Origin: Acetobacteraceae bacterium AT-5844
GTDB lineage: Bacteria > Pseudomonadota > Alphaproteobacteria > Acetobacterales > Acetobacteraceae
Length of the DNA: 55,526 nucleotides
NCBI GenBank assembly: GCA_000245075.1
Contig: JH599928.1
Location: 1 to 55,526 of the forward strand
Direction: 5' to 3'
A program made the position numbers and the translations under genes. The notes beneath the pieces are model-generated. The model made no database searches and was not told where the DNA came from. It saw nothing but the letters and a program-made list of their open reading frames with translations. Shown here piece by piece: positions 16,576 to 23,718 of the stretch (its first letter is position 1; each line of letters starts with the position of its first letter).

Positions 16576-17712
16576 ATGCTGTCGATGACCTTCGCCACGA
16601 CGCCGCGCATTGTCCTGCGCGATGGCGCGCTGGACGATCTGCCCGGCATGTTCGCCGACTTCAACGCGCGGCACGTGGCGCTGGTCACCGATGCGGGGCT
16701 GGTACGTGCCGGGCTGGTTGCCCCTGTGGAAGCGAAGCTTCGCGCCGCCGGCCTCTCCGTCACCATCTATGACGAAGTGCAGGCGGACCCGCCCGAGGCC
16801 GTCATCCTCTCGGCGGTCGAGCGCCTTGGCGCGGCCGGTGTCGACGCCGTCTTCGCCATCGGCGGTGGCAGCGCGATGGATACGGCCAAGCTGGTCGCGT
16901 ATCTGCTGCGCTCCCCCTGCGCGCTGGAGACCATCTACGGCGTCGATCTGGCGAAGGGCGCCCGCCTGCCGCTGATCCTGGCGCCGACCACCGCCGGCAC
17001 CGGCTCCGAAGTGACGCCGATTTCCATCGTCACCACGCCGGGCGAAGAGAAGAAGGGCGTGGTGTCCCGCGTCCTGCTGCCGGATGTGGCGCTGCTGGAC
17101 CCCAACCTCACCCTCGGCCTGCCCCCTGCGGTGACGGCGGCGACCGGCGTGGATGCCATGGTGCATGCCATTGAGGCCTTCACCAGCAAGCGCCTGAAGA
17201 ACCCGCTGTCCGATGTGTTGGCCAAGCAGGCGCTCTCGCTGCTCTCCGCCAACCTTCCGCTGGTCATGCGGGACGGAAAGGACAAGGCCGCACGTGGCGC
17301 GATGCTGCTGGGCTCCTGCCTGGCCGGCATGGCCTTCGCCAATGCGCCAGTCGCTGCGGTGCACGCCCTCGCCTACCCGCTGGGTGGCCGCTACCACCTG
17401 CCGCACGGGCTTTCCAACGCCCTGATGCTGCTGCCTGTGCTGCGCTTCAATCTGCAAGCCGCCGCTCCGCTCTATGCCGAGCTTGCGCCTTCCGTAGGTG
17501 CGGCGGAGCAAAGCGCCGAGGCCTTCCTGGCCGCCATCGAAGCCCTGGTGGCGCAGTGCGAGATGCCGAAGCGCCTCCACGAGCTCCAGGTCACGCGGGA
17601 GAGCCTGCCGCTACTCGCCGCCGACGCCATGCAGCAGCAACGGCTCCTTATCAACAACCCCGTCGAGGTGACGGAGGCTGACGCCCTGCGCCTCTACGAG
17701 GAAGCTTTTTAA
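16576..17712 (+). CDS. Iron-containing alcohol dehydrogenase (catabolic operon)
   Basis: A 378-residue group III dehydrogenase with IGGGSAMDTAK (about residues 95-105), PTTAGTGSE, and metal ligands in TGVDAMVHAIEAF, VHALAYPLGG and HLPHGLSNA. It starts 7 bases after the lyase gene, so it belongs to the hydratase-lyase operon. Maleylacetate reductases belong to the same superfamily, so it may reduce a keto acid or oxidise a hydroxy acid in the pathway. The start could also be the ATG at 16585; 16576 is kept as the first in frame. Confidence 0.88.
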   Translation: MLSMTFATTPRIVLRDGALDDLPGMFADFNARHVALVTDAGLVRAGLVAPVEAKLRAAGLSVTIYDEVQADPPEAVILSAVERLGAAGVDAVFAIGGGSAMDTAKLVAYLLRSPCALETIYGVDLAKGARLPLILAPTTAGTGSEVTPISIVTTPGEEKKGVVSRVLLPDVALLDPNLTLGLPPAVTAATGVDAMVHAIEAFTSKRLKNPLSDVLAKQALSLLSANLPLVMRDGKDKAARGAMLLGSCLAGMAFANAPVAAVHALAYPLGGRYHLPHGLSNALMLLPVLRFNLQAAAPLYAELAPSVGAAEQSAEAFLAAIEALVAQCEMPKRLHELQVTRESLPLLAADAMQQQRLLINNPVEVTEADALRLYEEAF

Positions 17713-17739
17713 CTTCCCCTGACCCCCGAAGGAACGTCC

Positions 17740-18735
17740 ATGACAAAATCCGTGAACTTGACCCGCCGAGGCTTCGGCGGCCTCGCTGCTGGCATGCTCG
17801 CGGCCCCCGCCGCGCTCGCAGCCGACCCCGTCGCCGCCTGGCCGGACCGTCCGGTCCGCGTCGTTGTGCCTTTCAGCGCGGGCGGCGCGGTGGATACGCT
17901 GATCCGCGCCATCGGCCAGCGCTTCTCGGAATTCGCCAACGGCCAACCCCTGGTGGTGGAGAACCGCTCCGGTGCCGGCGGCATGGTGGCCGGCGCCTAT
18001 GTGGCGACCCAGCCCACCGATGGCTATACGCTGATGGCGGCTGACATCGGCGCCAACGCCATCGGCAAGGAGCTGAACCCCAAGGCGGGCTATGACCCGA
18101 TGACCAGCTTCACGCCGTTGATGCATCTGGTCAATCTGCATGCCGTGATGGTGGCCAACCCCTCCGTGCAGCAGAAGACGGTTGCCGAGATTATCGCTGC
18201 CGCCAAGAAGGAACCCGAGGGCTTCGTCTATTCCTCGGCCGGCATCGGCAATGGCAGCCACCTGTTCATGGCGCTTTTGGAGCGGGAGACGGGCATCAAG
18301 ATGGTGCACGTGCCCTATCGCAGCGGCGCGGAAACCGTAACGGCCGTCATGCGCGGCGATGCGCAGTTCTGCTTCCCCTCCGTTGCCTCCACCATCACCA
18401 TGGTGCGCGGCGGGCAGGTTCGGCCTGTGGCGCTGGGTGCCGGCCCCTCCCCTCTGCTGCCCGGCATACCGCTGATGCGGGACACCATTCCGGGCTTCGA
18501 GGTCGCGGTGTGGTACGGTCTCGCCGCTCCCGCCGGCATGAATGCTGCCCTGGCGGACAAGATCAACGCCACCTTCGCCAAGGTCGTCGCGCTGCCGGAA
18601 GTCCGCAAGATGGTCGAAGAGACCCAGGGCGGCAGCATCGTCGGCGGTTCGCGCCAGGATTTCGCCAACTTCCTCCAGCGGGAGTATGACCGCTGGACCC
18701 CGGTGATTCGGGACGGCGGCATCCGTATGGATTGA
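17740..18735 (+). CDS. Bug/TctC-type tripartite tricarboxylate receptor protein
   Basis: A 331-residue periplasmic carboxylate-binding protein. The leader NLTRRGFGGLAAGMLAAPAALAA has a TRRGF twin-arginine motif. The mature protein shows WPDRPVRVVVPFSAGGAVDT and the RPTAGYT-like region QPTDGYTLMAAD typical of the family, which usually binds organic carboxylates. AAGGAA precedes the ATG. As the last gene of the LacI-2 operon it probably senses or delivers the acid degraded by the enzymes before it. No TctA/TctB membrane partners are in the window, as is common for these orphan receptors. Confidence 0.92.
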   Translation: MTKSVNLTRRGFGGLAAGMLAAPAALAADPVAAWPDRPVRVVVPFSAGGAVDTLIRAIGQRFSEFANGQPLVVENRSGAGGMVAGAYVATQPTDGYTLMAADIGANAIGKELNPKAGYDPMTSFTPLMHLVNLHAVMVANPSVQQKTVAEIIAAAKKEPEGFVYSSAGIGNGSHLFMALLERETGIKMVHVPYRSGAETVTAVMRGDAQFCFPSVASTITMVRGGQVRPVALGAGPSPLLPGIPLMRDTIPGFEVAVWYGLAAPAGMNAALADKINATFAKVVALPEVRKMVEETQGGSIVGGSRQDFANFLQREYDRWTPVIRDGGIRMD

Positions 18736-18743
18736 CCGTTTCA

Positions 18744-18767
18744 CCGCGGGCCGGAGACGGCCCGCGG
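18744..18767. terminator. Strong GC hairpin between convergent operons
   Basis: CCGCGGGCC, six loop bases and GGCCCGCGG form a perfect 9-bp stem in the 41-base gap between the Bug gene (plus) and the DUF4387 gene (minus). No T tract follows on either strand, but its placement fits a shared bidirectional terminator. Confidence 0.55.
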
Positions 18768-18776
18768 CGCTCCGCC

Positions 18777-19088
18777 TCAGAGCGGAATTTCGACCTCTAG
18801 CAACGGCGCATGCTGCTGCGCGCCATAGACATCCGTATCCCCAATGTCGCCTGCCGGCACAAGGCGCGGCAGGGTCGCCTTGAAGGCGGAGGCGGTGTCG
18901 TAAGGCGTGAACAGCACATCCTCCTCCGCCACGCCGTAAAGGCGCGAGAACAGCGCGGCGTTCAGAACACCAGTCGCCTTGACCTTCTGATAGATCGCCG
19001 GGTCCTCGAACAACACGTCGATCGTGACCATGAAGGGGCCAGCGTTCTTGCTCTTGCAGATCTGCGCAATGTCGCGGATGCGGGGCAT
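18777..19088 (-). CDS. DUF4387 domain protein
   Basis: A 103-residue soluble protein that appears to be the whole DUF4387 domain (IAQICKSKNAGPFMVTIDVLF near the start, VLFTPYDTASAFKATLPR in the middle, ending in AQQHAPLLEVEIPL). This domain occurs alone or fused to the C-terminus of AtuA-like proteins; its activity is not known to me. The ATG at 19088 has GAGGA just upstream, overlapping the stop of the AtuA gene, so the two are tightly coupled and likely form a complex. It is the last gene of the LacI-3-linked operon. Confidence 0.85.
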   Translation of the reverse strand: MPRIRDIAQICKSKNAGPFMVTIDVLFEDPAIYQKVKATGVLNAALFSRLYGVAEEDVLFTPYDTASAFKATLPRLVPAGDIGDTDVYGAQQHAPLLEVEIPL

Positions 19089-19095
19089 GGCGTCC

Positions 19096-20457
19096 TCACA
19101 CGGTCTCATATTCGATCGGGAACATCTCATACGGGTCGCGCGGCGCGACGACGTGGAAGATGCTGAAGCGGTACATCGGGCCGAGCTCGATATCGGAGGG
19201 GCTGAAGGGGAAGGCCATATTGCCCTCCTTGCACAACCGCCCAGGGAAGTCGGCATGCAGCATGGAGGTGCGCGCCATGGCGATGACGGCGTTGGCGATA
19301 TCCTGCGTCTTGGCCACCACCTCGATCACGAAGCCAAGCTCGTGGGAGGTGATCTGCTTCACCGGCTCCCACGCTGCCATCACACCATCCTTGCCATAGG
19401 TGCGGACGACCATGGTGTAATCCTCGGGCGGCACGCCGAATGAGGCGGCCTTCATCTGCACCTTTTCCCGGTGCGTCGCGAGGTAGCTGTCGATCTGGCT
19501 GATCAGCACGGGGTCACGCGTGCCGCAGATGGTGATGGCGCGATAGCCGGCGCGCTCCACGCCCTCCAGCTTGATCGTGTATTGCTCTGCCGGCGTCCAG
19601 GTCATGCCGCTGACCTTCACCGCCCGGTCGCTCACCGCCTCGAACACGCAGGCGCTGGTATCCAGCAAGCCGCCCGGCTCGGTGTGATGGATCGGGCTGG
19701 AATTCTCGTGCAGCGCGAAGTTGGCCACCGCGAGCGGTGTGGAGCGGCGGATCGGGTTTGGCGGCTCGCAGATCAGGTGGTCCTCACGCGCCCGCAGGAA
19801 GATGTTGTCCGGCTCCTTCGGCACGCTCGGCTCCGCGCCGCATTCCAGCATCTTGCCGGCATACCACGCGATGGCAGGCGGAATGCCGGCGCGTATGGCC
19901 GGGCCAGCCCATTGCGCGGGATCGCTGGAGCGGCCTGCCAGAATCACCTGCGCACCCTCGTCCAGGGCGCGGTTGAAAGGCTCCGGCCCCATCATGCCGA
20001 CAATGCGTTCCGCCCGCTCGATGGTCGCTTCGTCCAGCGGTGCCATCTTGCCGAGAGGGCGCGTCGCGCCGTCACGCACGCGCTGGGTCAGCGACGCCTT
20101 GTCCTGCTCCGAATGGATGAGCGCCATGCGGAAGGAAAGCCCTTCCTCGCGGGCAATCTCGCGCACCAGTGCCGCGGTGTCCTGCAAATGGGGCTCGCCG
20201 CCAGCGCCACCGGAGGTGCCGATAATGCAGGGAATACGCGCGGCCACCGCCGCCTGCAGCATGAGCCGCAAGTCACGCTTCACCGACAGGCGCGAGGTGA
20301 AGGATTTACCGGCACCCAGATAATACGGGCCCGGATCGGTGCTGCCGCCATCGCAGCCGATGAGGTGCGGCTCCCAGGACATCCCGATCTTCAGCGATTC
20401 CTCGGCATAGCCATAGCCGAGAATGCCGCTGGTCGAGAGCATTCGATACTCGTTCAA
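19096..20457 (-). CDS. AtuA-like (DUF1446) acyclic terpene utilisation family protein
   Basis: A 453-residue cytoplasmic protein of the DUF1446 family named after AtuA, a protein needed for citronellol/geraniol breakdown in Pseudomonas; its reaction is unresolved. Family features are IGCDGGSTDPGPYYLGAG near residue 35, the GTSGGAGGEPHL glycine-rich stretch and ILAGRSSDPAQWAGPAI. The first in-frame codon with an AGGAG at 6 bases is a TTG (20457); the first ATG is at 20442 and has no comparable site, so TTG is preferred. It sits between a Bug receptor and a DUF4387 gene in a monooxygenase operon, so it may act on a small acid or CoA ester. Confidence 0.88.
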   Translation of the reverse strand: MNEYRMLSTSGILGYGYAEESLKIGMSWEPHLIGCDGGSTDPGPYYLGAGKSFTSRLSVKRDLRLMLQAAVAARIPCIIGTSGGAGGEPHLQDTAALVREIAREEGLSFRMALIHSEQDKASLTQRVRDGATRPLGKMAPLDEATIERAERIVGMMGPEPFNRALDEGAQVILAGRSSDPAQWAGPAIRAGIPPAIAWYAGKMLECGAEPSVPKEPDNIFLRAREDHLICEPPNPIRRSTPLAVANFALHENSSPIHHTEPGGLLDTSACVFEAVSDRAVKVSGMTWTPAEQYTIKLEGVERAGYRAITICGTRDPVLISQIDSYLATHREKVQMKAASFGVPPEDYTMVVRTYGKDGVMAAWEPVKQITSHELGFVIEVVAKTQDIANAVIAMARTSMLHADFPGRLCKEGNMAFPFSPSDIELGPMYRFSIFHVVAPRDPYEMFPIEYETV

Positions 20458-20533
20458 GAGAGGCTCCTGATGCGTAAGCGGTTCGGGTCAGGCTCGGCGC
20501 GCCGGAAAGTGCTCCAGCGCGGCAAGCGATGGT

Positions 20534-21508
20534 TCAGCCGCGCGGCAACAGGTTGTCGCGCGCCGCAGCGGCCCAGCGGTCGTCCTCCCGCTTCAGCAGC
20601 GCCACGAAGTCCGGCCGGCTGATCGGCGCCGGGTCCACCGCCAGGCTTTCCATCCGCGCCTTCAGCGTGGGGTTCTCGAAGGCTTCGGCAATCGCGGCGT
20701 TCAGCCGATCCGCAATCTCGGCGGAGAGGCCCGCCGGAGCAAAAAGGCCGAACCAGCCAATGAGGTCCGCATCCGGCACCCCCTGCTCCGCCAGCGTCGG
20801 CACATCCGGCAGGAAGCGCGAGCGCTCCGGTGAGGTCACGGCCAATACACGTACGGTACCGGCTGCCAGCAGCGGCATGGCGGTCGCCGTGCTGCCCCAG
20901 GCCACGGGCAGGTGGCCGCCCGTCAGATCCCCCAGATAGGCGCCGCTGCCGCGATAGGGCACTTCCACCATCTCGACGCCGGCTTGCTTGGCGAAGTTGT
21001 TGGCCGCGAAAGAGGATTGCGCATCGGATGTCGCATGAGCGATCTGGCCGGGCTTTGCCTTCGCTGCCTTCAGAAGATCGGCCAGCGTCTTGTACGGACT
21101 GTTCGCCCCCGTGAGCAGAACCAGCGGGTAACGCGCCAGCAGGGAGATTGGCGTGAAATCCTTCACCGGGTCGTAAGGCAGTTGTGGCACGATCTGGCGG
21201 TTCATCACATGCGTGCTGGTCGCGGCCACATAGGTGTAGCCATCAGGCCGGTCGCGCGCGACGCCATCCGTGCCGACGACGCCATTGGCGCCAGCACGGT
21301 TGTCGATCACGAAACTCTGGCCGAACTTCTCCCGCAGTGTCTCGGCAATGGCCCGGCAGGTCACATCCGTGCCGCCGCCTGGCGCATAGGGCACCACGAT
21401 GCGCACGGGCTTGTTCGGCCAACCCTCATTGGCGTAGGCCCGGCCGAGGGCCGGCAAGGCAAGCCCGCCGACCGTGGCGGCCAACAGGCTACGGCGTTCA
21501 ATCTTCAT
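20534..21508 (-). CDS. Bug/TctC-type receptor protein
   Basis: A 324-residue periplasmic receptor. The leader MKIERRSLLAATVGGLALPALG has an ERRSLL twin-arginine motif. The mature region begins with WPNKPVRIVVPYAPGGGTDV, followed by FVIDNRAGANGVVG and RPDGYTYV, all standard for the family. It begins 52 bases after the flavin reductase and ends 76 bases before AtuA in the same orientation, so it belongs to the LacI-3-linked operon and probably binds the compound, likely a carboxylate, handled by those enzymes. It is a different receptor from those at 17.7 and 35.7 kb. Confidence 0.92.
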   Translation of the reverse strand: MKIERRSLLAATVGGLALPALGRAYANEGWPNKPVRIVVPYAPGGGTDVTCRAIAETLREKFGQSFVIDNRAGANGVVGTDGVARDRPDGYTYVAATSTHVMNRQIVPQLPYDPVKDFTPISLLARYPLVLLTGANSPYKTLADLLKAAKAKPGQIAHATSDAQSSFAANNFAKQAGVEMVEVPYRGSGAYLGDLTGGHLPVAWGSTATAMPLLAAGTVRVLAVTSPERSRFLPDVPTLAEQGVPDADLIGWFGLFAPAGLSAEIADRLNAAIAEAFENPTLKARMESLAVDPAPISRPDFVALLKREDDRWAAAARDNLLPRG

Positions 21509-21560
21509 GTCCCTCTCCCAATCTTTCTTGATTCTGCTGCTCGTTCGGCAAAAGGCTGCG

Positions 21561-22079
21561 CTAGAGCACGGCCAGGGGCTCCTGGAACGTGCCGAAGCGG
21601 CCGGCGTGATAGAGAAGCGGGCGTCCATCACCGCTGGCCGCAACCGCCTGCACCCGTCCCACGAAGATCGAATGGCTGCCATGGCAATGCTCGGCTTCCA
21701 GCAGGCAGTCGAAGCTCGCCATGGCTTCTGCCAGGACCGGCGCGCCATCCTCCAGGCGGACCCAGCGCGCGTCGGAGAACCGCGTCTCGCCCTTGCTTCC
21801 GTCCCGGCCGGCAAAACGGTTGGCCACGGGCAGATGCGCGTCGGACAGGATGTTCACCGCGAAGCGCCCCGTCTCCCGAATCACCGCATGCGCACTGGCC
21901 GTGCTGTTGACGCAGGCCAGTAGCATCGGCGGCTGGTCGGTCAGGGAACAGACGGCGGTTGCCGTCAGCCCCGTGCGCATCCCATCCTGGCCGCAGGTGA
22001 TAACGGCCACGGCCCCGGCGACGTCGCGCATGCAACGGCGGAACTCGGCGGCATCCACCGCCATGCGCTGCCCCGCCAT
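21561..22079 (-). CDS. Flavin reductase family protein (FMN reductase component)
   Basis: A 172-residue flavin-binding split-barrel protein. FRRCMRDVAGAVAVITC, TGLTATAVCSLTDQPPMLLACV and FAVNILSD are the family landmarks, as in HpaC and styrene monooxygenase reductases. It uses NAD(P)H to supply reduced FMN to a partner oxygenase. Its ATG lies 2 bases after the stop of the upstream LLM monooxygenase, with no Shine-Dalgarno of its own, so it is translated by coupling; that fixes the start at 22079. Confidence 0.92.
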   Translation of the reverse strand: MAGQRMAVDAAEFRRCMRDVAGAVAVITCGQDGMRTGLTATAVCSLTDQPPMLLACVNSTASAHAVIRETGRFAVNILSDAHLPVANRFAGRDGSKGETRFSDARWVRLEDGAPVLAEAMASFDCLLEAEHCHGSHSIFVGRVQAVAASGDGRPLLYHAGRFGTFQEPLAVL

Positions 22080-22081
22080 GA

Positions 22082-23461
22082 TCAGGAGGCCGCGCGCAGC
22101 CCGGTGTTGCGCCAGTCTCCGGCCTGTGGCCGCGCCAGACCCAGATTCTCGCGCAGCGTCGCGCCGGCGTAATCCTTGTGGTACAGGCCGCGCCGCTGCA
22201 GCTCGGGCACTACGTAGCGCGCGAAATCCTCGAAGGCGCCTGGCGTGTGGGTGGCCGCCAGAACGAAGCCGTCGCAGGCGCGGCTGGTGAACCATTCTTC
22301 CATCTGGTCGGCAACACGCTTGGGTGTACCACAGAAGATCGGGAACTCGCCGATGGTGCCGCGGCCGGAGAAATGCACGAAATCCCGTACCGTCGGGTTC
22401 GGCTTGCCGCTCAGGGTCACCACGCGCTCCTTGAAGCCGGTCCAGGAGATCTTGCGCAGCTCTTCATCGGTGAATTCGGAATCCATATCCTTGGAACCGA
22501 AGTCGAAGTTCAGCGCCTCAGAGAGCAGAACCACCGCGTCGATCGGCTTGGCGAGGGCGCGGATGTATTCACGCTTTTCCTCCGCCGCCTGCTGGCTATC
22601 GTCCACGCAGACATAGCAGGCCGGGCAGATCGAAACGGAATCCGGGTTACGCCCGGCGGCGGCCACGGCGGCCTTCACCTCGCCATATTGCTTCTGGCCC
22701 ACAGCAAGGTTGGGATAGACGACGAAAATCACTTCGCCCCAGCGCCCGGCGAATTGCCGGCCGCGCCCGCTCTGTCCGGCCTGGATCAGCACCGGGTGCC
22801 CCTGAGGCGAACGCGGCACGGGCAGAGGTCCGCGCGAGGCGAAGTACTTACCCTTGTGGTTGATCGCATGCACCTTGTCGGGATCGGCGAAGCGGCCGGT
22901 CTCTTTATCGACGATCAGCGCATCGTCTTCCCAGCTATCCCAGTGGCCGAGCACAACTTCCATGAATTCATCGGCGCGCTCGTAGCGTTCGTCATGCGCC
23001 AGATGCTCTGTGCGGCCGAAATTGGCGGCCTCCGAATTGTTCAGCGAGGTCACTACGTTCCAGGCAGCGCGCCCCTTCGTCATGAGATCAAGCGTGCCGA
23101 ACAAGCGGGCGACGTGGAACGGCTCGTAATAGGTGGTGGAATAGGTGATCCCCAGCCCCAGCCGGGAGGTCGCGGCGCCGATCATGGTGATGATGGAAAC
23201 AGGGTCCATCTTCACCACGCGCACGCCATTGGCCACTGCCTCACGGTAGTCGTTGCTGAAGATGTCCGGCAGCGCCAGGCGGTCGTCGAAGAAGGTCATG
23301 TGGAACTTGCCCTCCTCCATGACGCGGCCGAGACGCTGGAAATATTCCGGCGTCGTGAAGTCGGTGGCACTGGCCGGATGGCGCCAGGAACCCGGTGCGA
23401 TGGAGCAGTTCTGGGCCTGCAGGAAGCCCACCATCTTGATCTGCCGCTGCGTGCCTTGCAT
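22082..23461 (-). CDS. LLM-class flavin-dependent monooxygenase (NtaA/SnaA/DszA type)
   Basis: A 459-residue luciferase-like oxygenase of the nitrilotriacetate/dibenzothiophene-sulfone subgroup. Diagnostic parts are the SWRHPASATDF opening region, HMTFFDDRLALPD, YEPFHVARLFGTLDLMTKGR followed by AAWNVVTSLNNSEAANFG, and HPVLIQAGQSGRGRQFA. It needs reduced FMN from the flavin reductase encoded next. The start at 23461 has GAGGAAAG about 7 bases upstream; the in-frame start at 23533 does not. Substrates of relatives include N- and S-containing organics, and which applies here is unknown. It is the first gene of a five-gene operon divergent from LacI-3. Confidence 0.92.
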   Translation of the reverse strand: MQGTQRQIKMVGFLQAQNCSIAPGSWRHPASATDFTTPEYFQRLGRVMEEGKFHMTFFDDRLALPDIFSNDYREAVANGVRVVKMDPVSIITMIGAATSRLGLGITYSTTYYEPFHVARLFGTLDLMTKGRAAWNVVTSLNNSEAANFGRTEHLAHDERYERADEFMEVVLGHWDSWEDDALIVDKETGRFADPDKVHAINHKGKYFASRGPLPVPRSPQGHPVLIQAGQSGRGRQFAGRWGEVIFVVYPNLAVGQKQYGEVKAAVAAAGRNPDSVSICPACYVCVDDSQQAAEEKREYIRALAKPIDAVVLLSEALNFDFGSKDMDSEFTDEELRKISWTGFKERVVTLSGKPNPTVRDFVHFSGRGTIGEFPIFCGTPKRVADQMEEWFTSRACDGFVLAATHTPGAFEDFARYVVPELQRRGLYHKDYAGATLRENLGLARPQAGDWRNTGLRAAS

Positions 23462-23554
23462 GGGCCGCTTTCCTCTTCCCTTGCCGCGGTCGGATGCGGG
23501 CGGCGCTCGCACGCCCACCTTCCCCGCTGTCATTGTCCTGACGAGCCGCCTGTT

Positions 23555-23572
23555 TGCGCAATCGTTCGCGCA
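23555..23572. promoter_or_regulatory. Candidate LacI-3 operator O1 (monooxygenase side)
   Basis: TGCGCAATCGTTCGCGCA is an 18-bp imperfect palindrome (seven of nine pairs) centred on CG. It matches the O2 site at 23675 in 15 of 18 bases. On the minus strand a TATAGT (23586-23581) just upstream could be the -10 box of the monooxygenase operon, which would put O1 at its transcription start. Confidence 0.6.
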
Positions 23573-23612
23573 TAGTTGGCACTATAGATTGCGCAGCAGT
23601 GGGAGAGTCAAT

Positions 23613-23626
23613 CCGGAAATTTCCGG
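23613..23626. promoter_or_regulatory. Perfect 14-bp palindrome CCGGAAATTTCCGG
   Basis: A fully self-complementary 14-mer near the middle of the divergent gap, 56 bp from the centre of O1 and 64 bp from that of O2. Its sequence is unlike the TGCGCA-armed sites, so it may bind a second regulator or an architectural protein. Confidence 0.45.
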
Positions 23627-23656
23627 GAAACCTTGGGTTAGAGCCGACGGTCGAGA

Positions 23657-23673
23657 ATTTTGCACCGCAAAAT
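23657..23673. promoter_or_regulatory. Inverted repeat next to O2
   Basis: ATTTTGC, three bases, GCAAAAT: perfect 7-bp arms ending one base before O2. It could be a further regulator site or extend O2. Confidence 0.4.
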
Positions 23674-23674
23674 C

Positions 23675-23692
23675 TGCGCAAATGTTTGCGCA
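23675..23692. promoter_or_regulatory. Candidate LacI-3 operator O2 (regulator side)
   Basis: TGCGCAAATGTTTGCGCA is an 18-bp palindrome with one mismatched central pair. It lies 26 bases before the LacI-3 start and overlaps the likely -35 region, fitting autorepression. Its centre is 120 bp from that of O1. Confidence 0.65.
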
Positions 23693-23705
23693 TCGTCGCG
23701 CATGC

Positions 23706-23711
23706 TATAAG
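23706..23711 (+). promoter_or_regulatory. Candidate -10 box of LacI-3, implying a leaderless mRNA
   Basis: TATAAG ends 7 bases before the LacI-3 ATG at 23719. Transcription from it would start at or next to the ATG, and no Shine-Dalgarno is visible there. Confidence 0.45.
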
Positions 23712-23718
23712 ATGACGC

